DNA of 52,994 bases from UBA4582 sp013204195 (GCA_963925735.1 CAWUUH010000060.1:1-52994); one strand, 5' to 3'; positions 7,722 through 17,677 are shown, counted from the first letter of the stretch. Translations and numbers: made by a program. The notes: generated from the sequence alone by a model not told the origin.

Positions 7722-10568
7722 ATGCAAGAAAGTAAGATGGAGCAACTGTGGCGCAGCGGCCATATATCGGGTGGTAATGCTGGCTATGTAGAAGATCTTT
7801 ACGAAAAATACCTCGAGGACCCCTCCGAAATCCCTGATCAGTGGCGCAGTTATTTCGATACGCTACCAATGGTCGAGGGTGCGATCGCGCCAGACATTTC
7901 GCATTCCACCGTGCGCGACCATTTCTTGTTGTTATCTAAGAATCAGTCTCGCGTCACCCCAGTGTCTCCTGCCAGTATCAATGCCGATTTTGAACGTAAG
8001 CAGGTTGCTGTTGGTGAACTGATTAGCGGTTATCGGCGTCGAGGTCATCTGAAGGCAAACCTGGATCCCCTGGAACTTGAAGACAAACCCCCAGTACCCA
8101 TTCTTGATCTTGAGTATCATCGGTTGTCTGCTGCAGACCTGGACACACCCTTTCAAACCGGCACGCTGTTTTTTGGCGATCATGTTGCCCCGCTACGAGA
8201 AATCATCCATGCCCTGGAACAGACCTACTGCGATAGTGTAGGCGCTGAATATATGCACATCGAGGACCAAGCTGAGCAGCTTTGGGTTCAACAGCGGATG
8301 GAGAGTGCCCGATCAAACCCTTCTTACAGCGATGGCGTGAAGCGGCGTATCCTTGATCGGCTGGTTGCTGCCGAAGGCTTAGAGAAATACCTACACACCA
8401 AATACCCAGGCACCAAGCGTTTCGGACTCGAGGGTAGTGAGAGCTTCATTCCCTGTATGGCGGAACTGATTCACAGAGCGGGTAAGGCGGGTGTTCGCGA
8501 GACAGTGATCGGCATGGCGCACCGCGGCAGAATTAATTTGTTGGTGAACCTCATGGGTAAGGACCCTGCAGGTTTGTTTGACGAATTTGAGGGTCGCTAT
8601 ACACCGGGCTTCGGTTCTGGTGATGTTAAATACCACCAAGGTTTTTCTTCCAATTTGATGACGCCAGGCGGTGAGATGCACCTGGCTCTGGGTTTTAATC
8701 CTTCTCACTTGGAGATTGGTGCGCCGGTCATCGAAGGTTCGGTACGTGCGCGAATGGATCGACGTGAAGATGTCCTGGGCGATAAGGTCTTGGCTATCAA
8801 TGTGCATGGCGACGCAGCGTTTGCGGGTCAAGGTGTGGTCATGGAGACCTTCCAGATGTCACAAACTCGGGGTTTCTACACCGGTGGTACAGTTCACGTC
8901 ATTATTAATAATCAAATTGGCTACACCATTAGTAAACAGGAAGATGCGCGCTCTACGCGCTATTGCACTGAAATCGCGAAGATGGTCCAGGCGCCCATTT
9001 TCCACGTTAATGGAGATGATCCCGAGGCTGTTATCTTCGTCTCTCAGTTGGCTCTTGATTACCGCATGGAGTTTCATAAAGACGTGGTCATAGACCTGGT
9101 CTCCTATCGTCGCCGTGGCCACAACGAGGGTGATGAACCATCGATTACTCAGCCGATGATGTATCAGCGCATCCGCAAGCACCAGACGACGTTGACGATA
9201 TATGCTGACAAGATGATTAAGGAAGGCATCGTTGATGAGGCTGATTTGCAAAGTCGCGTTGATGCTTACCGGGATGCATTGGATAAAGGCGAGGCGGTTG
9301 CCTGGGATTTTCTCAAGGAACCTGACACCAGCATGTTTGTTGACTGGCGTTCTTACTTGGGGCATGAATGGACGGCTCCAGCAGAGACTGGTTTTGCATT
9401 GAAGGATTTTCAAAGTTTAGCGAATCAAATGACAGAGTTGCCCGAGGGCTTTGTCATACAAAAACAGGTCAGTAAGATTTTAGACGACCGCAAGAAAATG
9501 ACGGCGGGCGCTTTACCCTTGAATTGGGGTTATGGCGAGATCATGGCTTATGCGACGTTGTTGTCTCAAGGCCATAACATTCGCTTAATAGGTCAGGACG
9601 TTGCACGAGGGACATTCTCTCATCGTCATGCTTCATTGCATGATCAAAAAGCCGGTTTAGAGCATGTACCCTTAAAAAACCTTAGTGACTCTCAAGCGCG
9701 CTTCGACATGTATGATTCTTTTCTGTCTGAGGAAGCGGTGTTGGCTTTTGAATACGGCTACGCTCAAACCAGCCCTAATACGCTGGTAATATGGGAAGCC
9801 CAGTTTGGTGATTTTGCCAACGGAGCCCAAGTGGTGATCGATCAGTTCATTACCAGTGGTGAGCATAAATGGGCCCGACTTTGCGGCTTAACGATGCTCT
9901 TGCCTCATGGCTACGAAGGCGCTGGGCCAGAGCATTCGTCTGCGCGGTTGGAGCGGTTCCTGCAGCTCTGCGCTGAACACAATATCCAAGTTTGTGTGCC
10001 GAGTACCCCGTCGCAAATGTTTCATTTATTGCGTCGACAAGCTATTCGGCCCCTACGTCGACCATTAATCGTCATGACGCCAAAGAGTTTGCTCCGTCAT
10101 AAAGATGCGATTTCCACACTGGAAGATCTCTGTGAAGGGGAGTTCCAGAATGTCATTGACGACCCAGCAGTTTCTAAAGCCGCGGACATTACTCGCTTGA
10201 TATTTTGTAGCGGCAAGGTCTACTACGATCTCGATGCCAAGCGCCAGGAAGACCAGTTAGACCACGTCGCCATTGTGCGTATCGAGCAGTTGTACCCGTT
10301 CCCAGACGTTGAGCTGAAAGCCATATTGAAACGCTACAAAAATATTGCCGTCGCTGCATGGTGCCAGGAAGAGCCGATGAATCAAGGTGCCTGGTATAGT
10401 AGTCAGCATCATATTCGGCGGGCCATGAATGCCAGTTACCCGGGCTTATATTTGCATTATGCCGGTCGTGAGGCTTCAGCGGCAGCGGCAGCGGGTTATG
10501 TGTCCTTGCATATTCGTCAGCAGGAACGGCTGGTTCACGACGCCCTGTACAATACCAATATTGAATAA
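7722..10568 (+). CDS. sucA: 2-oxoglutarate dehydrogenase E1 component
   Basis: A 948-residue thiamine-diphosphate-dependent E1 subunit that decarboxylates 2-oxoglutarate and passes the succinyl group to the lipoyl arm of SucB. The N-terminal SGGNAGYVEDLYEKYLEDP helix is the E2-binding region of OdhA/SucA. The core shows GMAHRGRINLL, the ThDP region GDAAFAGQGVV through NNQIGYT, and the C-terminal half begins at WGYGEIMAYATLL with GQDVARGTFSHRHA. An in-frame TTG at 7704 exists, but the ATG at 7722 follows GGTGGGGA and gives the normal N-terminus. It is the first gene of sucAB-lpdA-sucCD. Confidence 0.97.
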   Translation: MQESKMEQLWRSGHISGGNAGYVEDLYEKYLEDPSEIPDQWRSYFDTLPMVEGAIAPDISHSTVRDHFLLLSKNQSRVTPVSPASINADFERKQVAVGELISGYRRRGHLKANLDPLELEDKPPVPILDLEYHRLSAADLDTPFQTGTLFFGDHVAPLREIIHALEQTYCDSVGAEYMHIEDQAEQLWVQQRMESARSNPSYSDGVKRRILDRLVAAEGLEKYLHTKYPGTKRFGLEGSESFIPCMAELIHRAGKAGVRETVIGMAHRGRINLLVNLMGKDPAGLFDEFEGRYTPGFGSGDVKYHQGFSSNLMTPGGEMHLALGFNPSHLEIGAPVIEGSVRARMDRREDVLGDKVLAINVHGDAAFAGQGVVMETFQMSQTRGFYTGGTVHVIINNQIGYTISKQEDARSTRYCTEIAKMVQAPIFHVNGDDPEAVIFVSQLALDYRMEFHKDVVIDLVSYRRRGHNEGDEPSITQPMMYQRIRKHQTTLTIYADKMIKEGIVDEADLQSRVDAYRDALDKGEAVAWDFLKEPDTSMFVDWRSYLGHEWTAPAETGFALKDFQSLANQMTELPEGFVIQKQVSKILDDRKKMTAGALPLNWGYGEIMAYATLLSQGHNIRLIGQDVARGTFSHRHASLHDQKAGLEHVPLKNLSDSQARFDMYDSFLSEEAVLAFEYGYAQTSPNTLVIWEAQFGDFANGAQVVIDQFITSGEHKWARLCGLTMLLPHGYEGAGPEHSSARLERFLQLCAEHNIQVCVPSTPSQMFHLLRRQAIRPLRRPLIVMTPKSLLRHKDAISTLEDLCEGEFQNVIDDPAVSKAADITRLIFCSGKVYYDLDAKRQEDQLDHVAIVRIEQLYPFPDVELKAILKRYKNIAVAAWCQEEPMNQGAWYSSQHHIRRAMNASYPGLYLHYAGREASAAAAAGYVSLHIRQQERLVHDALYNTNIE

Positions 10569-10696
10569 CGAAGGAGGCTCTGAATAACTGGGTATTTTGG
10601 TGGTGCTGCTGAGATCGAGTATGCACAGCGCGCTTTTTGACTGTCGTGGATAGGTATGAAACCTTCGATAGCTTAAAAATTGCTCCAAAGTATTTA

Positions 10697-10720
10697 CGGC
10701 ATAGTTAGTGTCATATGCCG
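10697..10720 (+). repeat. Inverted repeat in the sucA-sucB gap
   Basis: CGGCATA (10697-10703) and TATGCCG (10714-10720) enclose a 10-nt loop in an unusually long 205-bp spacer. No T-tract follows, so it is not a standard terminator. Confidence 0.6.
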
Positions 10721-10773
10721 GCTTAATCAGAGATTCCCAAATTTGTGTTCGCATTGCAGCATAGGAAAGTAAA

Positions 10774-11988
10774 ATGATAGAGATTAAAGCGCCTGAGTTT
10801 CCTGAGTCTATCGCCGACGGTGAGATTGCAGTCTGGCATGTTCAGGTTGGTGAGCAAGTCAGCCGTGATCAAGTTCTGGTCGATATTGAAACCGACAAGG
10901 TCGTACTCGAGGTGGTTGCTCCGGTTGATGGGCATTTGAGTGAGATCCTTAAGCAGGCGGGCGAGACAGTATTGGCAGAAGAAGTCATGGCCCACTTCGT
11001 TGCCGGTGAGGCCGCGTTGGTGGAGGCGAAATCCCCCGCTGCTGAGACTACTGCGCCGCCAGTTACTGCTGCTCCCGAAGCTGATGCGTTTGTGAGCCCA
11101 GCCGCGAAGAAGATGGCTAGCGAAAACAAGCTTGATATCACCCAAATCACAGGTACTGGTAAGGGTGGCCGGGTCACGAAAGAAGATGTACTGATGGCCG
11201 TGGCTAACGTGACTCAGGCTGCGGTAGCTGCAGTCAGTCAAACCACAGCTCCAGTCGTAGTGAATGAAGCCAACGTTGCCTCGGGTCGTATTGAGCGCCG
11301 TGTCCCCATGACTCGCTTGCGTGCCAGCGTTGCTCGCCGGCTGCTGGAGGCCCAGCAAACTGCGGCGATGCTAACAACCTTTAACGAGGTGGACATGACG
11401 GCGATCATGGAGCTTCGCAGCCAGTACAAAGAAGCCTTTGAGAAGGCCCACAATGGCACTCGACTGGGCTTTATGTCGTTCTTTGTCCGCGCTTGCATCG
11501 AAGCCTTGAAGCGCTTCCCAGCGGTGAATGCCTCCATTGACGGTAGCGACATTGTTTATCATGGCTATCAAGATATTGGTGTTGCGGTGGGTTCACCCCG
11601 TGGGCTTGTGGTGCCGGTTTTGCGTGATGCTGACAGCCTGACCCTGGCAGAAATTGAAGAACAAATTCGCGACTACGGTACCCGTGCCAAGGATAACAAG
11701 CTGGCCATTGACGATATGACCGGCGGGACCTTCACCATTTCTAATGGGGGCGTGTTTGGTTCCTTGTTATCCACGCCGATTTTAAATCCGCCACAGACGG
11801 CGATCCTGGGGATGCATAAAATCCAGGAGCGGCCAATGGCCGTGGGTGGGCAGGTTGTGATCAGACCGATGATGTATCTGGCATTGTCTTACGACCATCG
11901 TCTGATTGATGGGCAAGAGGCGGTCCGCTTTCTCGTGACGATTAAAGACTTCCTCGAAGAGCCAGCCAGAATCCTGCTGGACATTTAA
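10774..11988 (+). CDS. sucB: Dihydrolipoyllysine succinyltransferase (E2)
   Basis: A 404-residue E2 core of the 2-oxoglutarate dehydrogenase complex. It has one lipoyl domain (about residues 1-76) with Lys42 in ETDKVVLEV, a short Ala/Pro/Thr linker, a peripheral-subunit binding domain around residues 108-145 (SPAAKKMASE ... GTGKGGRVTKEDV), then the acyltransferase domain. The catalytic His375 and Asp379 lie in SYDHRLIDGQEAV. The ATG follows AGGAAAG at good spacing. The 205-bp gap after sucA is longer than usual and may hold its own regulatory element. Confidence 0.97.
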   Translation: MIEIKAPEFPESIADGEIAVWHVQVGEQVSRDQVLVDIETDKVVLEVVAPVDGHLSEILKQAGETVLAEEVMAHFVAGEAALVEAKSPAAETTAPPVTAAPEADAFVSPAAKKMASENKLDITQITGTGKGGRVTKEDVLMAVANVTQAAVAAVSQTTAPVVVNEANVASGRIERRVPMTRLRASVARRLLEAQQTAAMLTTFNEVDMTAIMELRSQYKEAFEKAHNGTRLGFMSFFVRACIEALKRFPAVNASIDGSDIVYHGYQDIGVAVGSPRGLVVPVLRDADSLTLAEIEEQIRDYGTRAKDNKLAIDDMTGGTFTISNGGVFGSLLSTPILNPPQTAILGMHKIQERPMAVGGQVVIRPMMYLALSYDHRLIDGQEAVRFLVTIKDFLEEPARILLDI

Positions 11989-12013
11989 CGAACCTCTCTG
12001 GAGACGTATTAGT

Positions 12014-13453
12014 ATGGCAACCAAATTTGACGTGATCGTGATAGGCGCAGGCCCTGCTGGCTATCATGCCGCGATCAGGGCTGCACAACTGGGTCTGAAA
12101 ACAGCTTGTATCGATAAATGGATCAATAAACACGGAAAGCCAGCTTTCGGTGGAACCTGTTTGAATGTCGGCTGTATACCATCGAAAGCGTTGTTGGATG
12201 CGTCACACAAGTATAGTCAGGCCAAGAACGAATTTGACGAAATTGGTATCAAAATTTCAGGTTTAAAAATCGACGTTCCGACGATGATAGCGCGCAAGGA
12301 TAAGGTCGTTGAAAACCTAACCAAGGGTGTTGCTGGGCTGTTGAAGTCTAATGGTGTTACAACCTTTGAAGGTACTGCGCGCCTGAATGCTGGCCGCAAG
12401 GTTGATGTAACGACCCACGATGGCACTGTCGTGATGCTTGAAGCGGATAATATTATTATCGCCACGGGTTCCGTTCCCGTCGCTATTCCACCATGCCCAC
12501 TGACGCCGAACTTGATCGTCGATTCAAGTGGCGCGCTAGAATTCACTGCTGTACCCAAGCGTCTTGGCGTTATTGGTGCCGGCGTTATCGGCTTAGAGCT
12601 CGGTAGTGTCTGGCTGCGGCTGGGCGCCGAGGTCATTGTGCTTGAAGCCCTCGAAGAGTTTTTACCGATGGCGGATCAGCAGGTCAGTAAAGACTCTGCA
12701 AAGCTTTTCAAGCAGCAGGGCATGGACGTACGGTTGGGTGCGCGCGTCACTGGCACCAGTATCAAAGGTAAGAAAGTCACCGTGACTTATTCAGATGCGG
12801 AAGGCGAGAAACAAGAAGTGTTCGATCAACTGATCGTCGCGGTAGGGCGCCGGCCATTCACTGAAAATCTGTTAGCCGCTGACAGTGGTGTGATACTGGA
12901 TGAGCGTGGCTTTATTTATGTCAATGATCTGTGCTCCACTGATGCACCAGGTATCTTTGCTGTTGGGGATGTTGTGCGTGGCCCCATGCTGGCCCATAAA
13001 GGTATGGAAGAGGGTGTGATGGTGGCGGAGCGGATTGCCGGCCACAAACCGATGGTGAACTATGATTGTGTACCATCAGTGATTTATACCCATCCGGAAA
13101 TAGCCTGGGTGGGCAAAACTGAGCAAGAATTGAAGGCCAGTGGTGACGATTATAATGTCGGACTGTTCCCCTTGGCTGTCAGTGGCAGGGCACAGGCGTC
13201 TAACGATACTGCAGGGATGATCAAGGTGTTGGCTGACGCGGCAACCGACAGAATTCTTGGCGTCCATATGATTGGCGGCCATGCCTCCGAAATGATTAGC
13301 GAGGCGGTGATCGCGATGGAATTTGGATCAAGTGCTGAGGATATCGGTCTGACGATGTTTGCTCACCCAACCTTGTCGGAAGGCTTTCATGAAGCCGCAC
13401 TGGCAGTGGCCGGACATGCCATTCATATAGCGAATCGAAAACGTAAAAAATAA
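12014..13453 (+). CDS. lpdA: Dihydrolipoyl dehydrogenase (E3)
   Basis: A 479-residue flavoprotein disulfide reductase that reoxidises dihydrolipoamide with NAD. The FAD motif GAGPAGY is at residues 11-17 and the redox pair is Cys49/Cys54 in GGTCLNVGCIPSK. The NAD-binding motif GAGVIGLELGSVW and the C-terminal catalytic FAHPTLSEGFHEA are intact. Placement between sucB and sucC indicates that this copy serves mainly the 2-oxoglutarate dehydrogenase complex, as in Pseudomonas; it could also serve other 2-oxoacid dehydrogenases. Confidence 0.97.
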   Translation: MATKFDVIVIGAGPAGYHAAIRAAQLGLKTACIDKWINKHGKPAFGGTCLNVGCIPSKALLDASHKYSQAKNEFDEIGIKISGLKIDVPTMIARKDKVVENLTKGVAGLLKSNGVTTFEGTARLNAGRKVDVTTHDGTVVMLEADNIIIATGSVPVAIPPCPLTPNLIVDSSGALEFTAVPKRLGVIGAGVIGLELGSVWLRLGAEVIVLEALEEFLPMADQQVSKDSAKLFKQQGMDVRLGARVTGTSIKGKKVTVTYSDAEGEKQEVFDQLIVAVGRRPFTENLLAADSGVILDERGFIYVNDLCSTDAPGIFAVGDVVRGPMLAHKGMEEGVMVAERIAGHKPMVNYDCVPSVIYTHPEIAWVGKTEQELKASGDDYNVGLFPLAVSGRAQASNDTAGMIKVLADAATDRILGVHMIGGHASEMISEAVIAMEFGSSAEDIGLTMFAHPTLSEGFHEAALAVAGHAIHIANRKRKK

Positions 13454-13543
13454 CAGTAAAAGTGATAACCAAAAACGATAGGCAAACGAGCGCTCCTCCT
13501 GGATGCAGGATAATTCTAATCACATTTCAAGGACCATGAAGTT

Positions 13544-14713
13544 ATGAACCTTCACGAATATCAGGCGAAACAATTGTTCGCTGAATACGGTTTACCCGTA
13601 TCCAAAGGTTACGCTGTAGATACAGCAGATGAGGCTGTAGCAGCGGCAAAAGAATTAGGTGGAGAGCGCTGGGTCATCAAGGTCCAGGTTCACGCAGGCG
13701 GCCGGGGCAAGGCTGGCGGCGTTAAGTTGGTGTCAACAGAAGCCGAGATACGCGCGTTTGCCGCTCAGCATATCGGCACTAATCTCGTAACTTTTCAGAC
13801 TGATGAGCATGGCCAGCCGGTCAGCAAAATCTACATTGAAGAGTGCACGGATATCGCACGTGAGTTGTACCTCGGTGCGGTCATCGATCGGTCGTCACGA
13901 CGAGTTGTGTTTATGGCATCCACCGAGGGTGGTGTGGAAATCGAAACCGTCGCCGAAGAAACCCCTGAAAAAATTCTCAAGGCAGTGATCGACCCGGCTA
14001 TCGGTGGCATGCCCTATCAAGGCAGAGACCTAGCCTTTCAGTTGGGTCTTGAAGGCAAGCAGGTCAATCAGTTTGCAACTGTTTTCACTTCCTTGGCAAA
14101 ACTGTTCCAGGAAAATGATCTGGCGCTGCTGGAGATCAATCCGCTAGTGGTCACCAGTGACGGTGATATCCACTGCCTGGACGCGAAGGTCTCCATTGAT
14201 GGCAATGCTATTTACCGACAGAAGAAACTCGCCACGATGCATGATCCGTCACAGGAAGATGCCCGCGAGAGTCAGGCTGCTGAATTCGGCCTGAATTACG
14301 TTGCGCTAGATGGCAACATCGGTTGCATGGTCAACGGTGCTGGTCTGGCGATGGGGACGATGGACCTGGTGAAATTGCATGGTGGCAAGCCGGCTAACTT
14401 CCTTGATGTGGGCGGTGGTGCGACCAAGGAGACCGTCAGTGAAGCGTTTAAGATCATCTTGTCTGACACCAATGTAAAGGCTGTGCTCATCAATATTTTT
14501 GGTGGCATTGTCCGCTGTGATGTTATCGCCGAAGGTATTATCGGTGCAGTGAAGGAGGTCGGAGTAACGCTGCCAGTGGTCGTGCGTTTTGAGGGTAATA
14601 ATGCGGCCCTTGGTGTGAAAGCCCTGGCCGATAGCGATGTCGATATTATTGCTGCGACAAGTCTGACGGATGCCGTCCAGCAAGCAGTGAAAGCCGCCGG
14701 AGGTGCAGCGTGA
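13544..14713 (+). CDS. sucC: Succinyl-CoA synthetase beta subunit
   Basis: A 389-residue ADP-forming succinate-CoA ligase beta chain, normal length. It begins with the typical MNLHEYQAKQLFAEYGLPV and has an ATP-grasp fold with VHAGGRGKAGGVK, then the CoA-ligase domain with LDVGGGAT and INIFGGIVRCDVIAEGI. It makes ATP (or GTP) from succinyl-CoA together with SucD. AAGGA lies 11 bases upstream of the ATG. Its TGA overlaps the sucD start codon (GTGA at 14710-14713), which implies translational coupling. Confidence 0.98.
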   Translation: MNLHEYQAKQLFAEYGLPVSKGYAVDTADEAVAAAKELGGERWVIKVQVHAGGRGKAGGVKLVSTEAEIRAFAAQHIGTNLVTFQTDEHGQPVSKIYIEECTDIARELYLGAVIDRSSRRVVFMASTEGGVEIETVAEETPEKILKAVIDPAIGGMPYQGRDLAFQLGLEGKQVNQFATVFTSLAKLFQENDLALLEINPLVVTSDGDIHCLDAKVSIDGNAIYRQKKLATMHDPSQEDARESQAAEFGLNYVALDGNIGCMVNGAGLAMGTMDLVKLHGGKPANFLDVGGGATKETVSEAFKIILSDTNVKAVLINIFGGIVRCDVIAEGIIGAVKEVGVTLPVVVRFEGNNAALGVKALADSDVDIIAATSLTDAVQQAVKAAGGAA

Positions 14714-15582
14714 GCGTTCTAATTGATTCAAATACAAAAGTAATTTGTCAGGGTTTTACCGGTTCTCAGGGAACCCTGCACTCTCGGCAGGCGCTGGAGT
14801 ACGGTACGAAATTAGTGGGTGGTATCACACCCGGTAAAGGCGGTCAGCGACATCTCGAGCTGCCGGTATTCAATACCGTCAAGGAAGCCGTGCGTGAAAC
14901 GGGAGCGACGGCCTCGGTGATTTATGTACCTGCTGCGTATGCCAAAGATGGCATTTTGGAAGCGGCAGACGCTGGTATTGAATTGATCGTCTGTATTACT
15001 GAAGGTGTGCCGACTCTCGATATGCTGTCGGTCAAAGCCAGTCTTGATGCCCGCGGAATTCGTTTGATCGGGCCTAATTGTCCGGGTGTCATCACACCGG
15101 GACAATGTAAAATCGGTATTATGCCTGGGTCTATCCACCTACCAGGTAAAGTCGGGATTGTATCGCGGTCAGGTACTTTGACTTACGAGGCTGTCAAGCA
15201 AACCACCGACCTGGGTTTTGGGCAGAGCACCTGCGTTGGTATTGGTGGTGACCCCATCCCGGGCAGTAACTTTATTGATATTCTTGCCATGTTTGAGGCT
15301 GACCCTGATACCCACGCTATCATTATGGTCGGTGAGATCGGTGGTAATGCTGAGGAAGAAGCTGCCGAGTTTATCAAATCCAATGTGACCAAACCCGTGG
15401 TGGGCTATATCGCGGGCGTGACTGCACCAGCGGGTAAGCGTATGGGCCATGCCGGCGCAATTATTGCCGGGGGCAAGGGTACCGCTGAGGATAAATTTGC
15501 GGCACTGAACGCCGCAGGCGTGCATACAGTGAAGAGTCTGGCGGAAATCGGCAATGCGCTCAAAGAGCTTACAGGCTGGTAG
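14710..15582 (+). CDS. sucD: Succinyl-CoA synthetase alpha subunit
   Basis: A 290-residue alpha chain starting at a GTG that overlaps the end of sucC. The CoA-binding N-terminal domain shows CQGFTGSQGTLHSRQALEYG, and GPNCPGVITPGQCKIGI follows. The phosphorylated histidine is His247 in KRMGHAGAIIAGG. It closes the TCA operon and is followed within 16 bp by a strong terminator. Confidence 0.98.
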   Translation: MSVLIDSNTKVICQGFTGSQGTLHSRQALEYGTKLVGGITPGKGGQRHLELPVFNTVKEAVRETGATASVIYVPAAYAKDGILEAADAGIELIVCITEGVPTLDMLSVKASLDARGIRLIGPNCPGVITPGQCKIGIMPGSIHLPGKVGIVSRSGTLTYEAVKQTTDLGFGQSTCVGIGGDPIPGSNFIDILAMFEADPDTHAIIMVGEIGGNAEEEAAEFIKSNVTKPVVGYIAGVTAPAGKRMGHAGAIIAGGKGTAEDKFAALNAAGVHTVKSLAEIGNALKELTGW

Positions 15583-15597
15583 AGGCTGATGGTGTTC

Positions 15598-15636
15598 GGG
15601 GTAGCTCCGCGTCATGCGGCGGCTACCCTTTTTTTT
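15598..15636 (+). terminator. Rho-independent terminator after sucD
   Basis: GGGTAGC (15598-15604) pairs with GCTACCC (15622-15628), with an inner CCGC/GCGG stem and a GTCAT loop, followed by eight T residues (15629-15636). This is a textbook terminator. Confidence 0.93.
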
Positions 15637-15658
15637 GTCCGCAATTTCGTCATGGGTG

Positions 15659-15687
15659 GTTGAAAAAGTGGACCGGGAACCCCATCT
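15659..15687 (+). promoter_or_regulatory. Sigma-32 (heat-shock) promoter of htpG
   Basis: GTTGAAA at 15659-15665 and CCCCATCT at 15680-15687 are separated by 14 bp (15666-15679). This nearly matches the RpoH consensus (CTTGAAA, 13-15 bp, CCCCATnT) and ends 40 bp before the htpG start, as expected for a chaperone gene. Confidence 0.88.
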
Positions 15688-15727
15688 ATGCTGGCAATGT
15701 AAGTTACGTAAAAAGGTGTGAGCACTG

Positions 15728-17638
15728 ATGACTGTAGAAGCGAAAAAAGAAACTCTAGGATTTCAATCTGAAGCCAAGCAATTGCTTCAGTTAATGATTC
15801 ACTCGCTGTACTCCAATAAAGAGATTTTCCTGCGCGAGCTGATCTCCAATGCCTCTGACGCCATTGACAAGTTGCGCTTTGAAGCTCTACAAACGAGTGA
15901 TCTGCTGGGCGACGATGCCGACCTGAGGATCTGTATCGATATCGATAAAGAGGCCGGTACTATCACCATCACGGATAACGGCATCGGCATGACGCGAGAG
16001 GATGCGATCAGTCACCTGGGTACTATCGCCAAGTCCGGGACAGCGCAATTTTTCAGTGCGCTGACCGGTGATCAGAAGAAGGACGCGCAGTTAATTGGGC
16101 AATTTGGCGTGGGCTTCTACTCAACATTTATTGTTGCTGACAAGGTTGTGGTCGAGTCTCGTGCGGCCGGGGCTGCTAACAATGAAGCCATACGGTGGAT
16201 TTCTGCCGGCGAAGCTGACTTTGAGATTGAAAATATCGACCGTGAGAAACGTGGCACATCGGTGATCCTGCATTTGAAGTCAGACGAGACAGACTTTCTG
16301 GATGATTGGCGCGTACGCAGCGTCGTCAAGAAGTACGCCGATCACGTTGCCGTACCGGTAATGATGATGTCACAGCCTGCGCCGGCTGCCGAAGGCGAAG
16401 AACCTGTAGCGGCAGAGTATGAGGCGATTAATCTTGCCAAAGCACTATGGACCCGCTCACGAACGGAGATTACCGACGAAGAATATCAGGAGTTCTACAA
16501 ACTGGTGTCCCACGACTACCAGGCGCCGCTGAATTGGAGCCACAATCGTGTTGAGGGTAAGCTCGATTACACTAGTTTGATTTATATCCCTTCGAAGGCC
16601 CCCTTTGACATGTGGCAGAGAGAGGCGCCGCGAGGTCTTAAGCTCTACGTTCAGCGGGTCTTTATCATGGATGAAGCTGAGCAGTTTTTGCCACTGTATC
16701 TGCGCTTCGTTAAGGGCGTGATTGATTCAAATAACCTACCGCTGAACGTTTCTCGAGAAATTTTACAGAAAAATCCATCCATTGACGCGATGCGTAGCGC
16801 GCTGACGAAGCGGGTTCTGGACATGCTCGAGAAGTTAGCGAAGAAAGAACCTGAGCAGTATCAGACCTTTTGGAGCGAGTTTGGCCAGGTCATCAAAGAG
16901 GGTGTGGCTGAAGACTTTGCCAACAAGGACAAGATCGCCAAGTTGCTGCGGTTTGCAACAACCCACAGCGACAGTAAAGACCAAAGCCAATCGTTGACAG
17001 ATTACCTGGGACGAATGAAGGAAGGTCAAGAGACAATTTATTATGTGGCGGCCGATAATTATCACACCGCAATCAACAGTCCGCATTTAGAGGTCTTTAA
17101 GAAAAAGGGTATCGAAGTACTGATTCTGACTGATCGCATCGACGAATGGCTGATGAGTCATTTGATGGAGTTTGAAGACAAGAAATTTCAAGATGTTGCA
17201 AAGGGCACGCTGGACTTGGGCGACCTGGAAGATCCGCAAGAAAAAGCCGCCAATGAAGCTGTTGAAAAGCAATTTGTTGATTTGCTCGCTCGTATTCAGA
17301 CTGTGCTAGGCGAAAAGGTTGAAACGGTGCGAATTACTCATCGTCTCACCGAGTCGCCAGCCTGCCTGGTCGTTAACGAAGACGAGATGGGCATGCAGAT
17401 GCGTCGCATACTCGAGTCAGCAGGACAGGCGGTGCCCGAGAACAAGCGTACCTTTGAGTTAAACCCAACGCACCCGCTGGTTGAAAAGTTGAACGCTGAA
17501 ACCGATGACGATCGTTTCAATGACCTGACCTTAGTCCTTTACGATCAAGCAATGCTGGCCGAGGGTAGTCATTTGGAAGAGCCAACGAGCTATGTCAGCC
17601 GTTTGAACAAGCTGCTTCTGGAGCTGTCAGCGAACTAG
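15728..17638 (+). CDS. htpG: Molecular chaperone HtpG (Hsp90)
   Basis: A 636-residue bacterial Hsp90 homologue, normal length. The N-terminal GHKL ATPase domain shows ELISNASDAIDKLR, DNGIGMTREDAI, IAKSGT and GQFGVGFYS. The middle domain has the catalytic Arg in SREILQKNP (about residue 343), and a C-terminal dimerisation domain follows. As a cytosolic dimer it remodels client proteins together with DnaK. A near-consensus heat-shock promoter lies upstream. It is followed by a run of nine G residues (17648-17656) before the convergent neighbour. Confidence 0.97.
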   Translation: MTVEAKKETLGFQSEAKQLLQLMIHSLYSNKEIFLRELISNASDAIDKLRFEALQTSDLLGDDADLRICIDIDKEAGTITITDNGIGMTREDAISHLGTIAKSGTAQFFSALTGDQKKDAQLIGQFGVGFYSTFIVADKVVVESRAAGAANNEAIRWISAGEADFEIENIDREKRGTSVILHLKSDETDFLDDWRVRSVVKKYADHVAVPVMMMSQPAPAAEGEEPVAAEYEAINLAKALWTRSRTEITDEEYQEFYKLVSHDYQAPLNWSHNRVEGKLDYTSLIYIPSKAPFDMWQREAPRGLKLYVQRVFIMDEAEQFLPLYLRFVKGVIDSNNLPLNVSREILQKNPSIDAMRSALTKRVLDMLEKLAKKEPEQYQTFWSEFGQVIKEGVAEDFANKDKIAKLLRFATTHSDSKDQSQSLTDYLGRMKEGQETIYYVAADNYHTAINSPHLEVFKKKGIEVLILTDRIDEWLMSHLMEFEDKKFQDVAKGTLDLGDLEDPQEKAANEAVEKQFVDLLARIQTVLGEKVETVRITHRLTESPACLVVNEDEMGMQMRRILESAGQAVPENKRTFELNPTHPLVEKLNAETDDDRFNDLTLVLYDQAMLAEGSHLEEPTSYVSRLNKLLLELSAN

Positions 17639-17677
17639 TGGCTAATAGGGGGGGGGCTCAGGCATCAGCAGTCGTGG

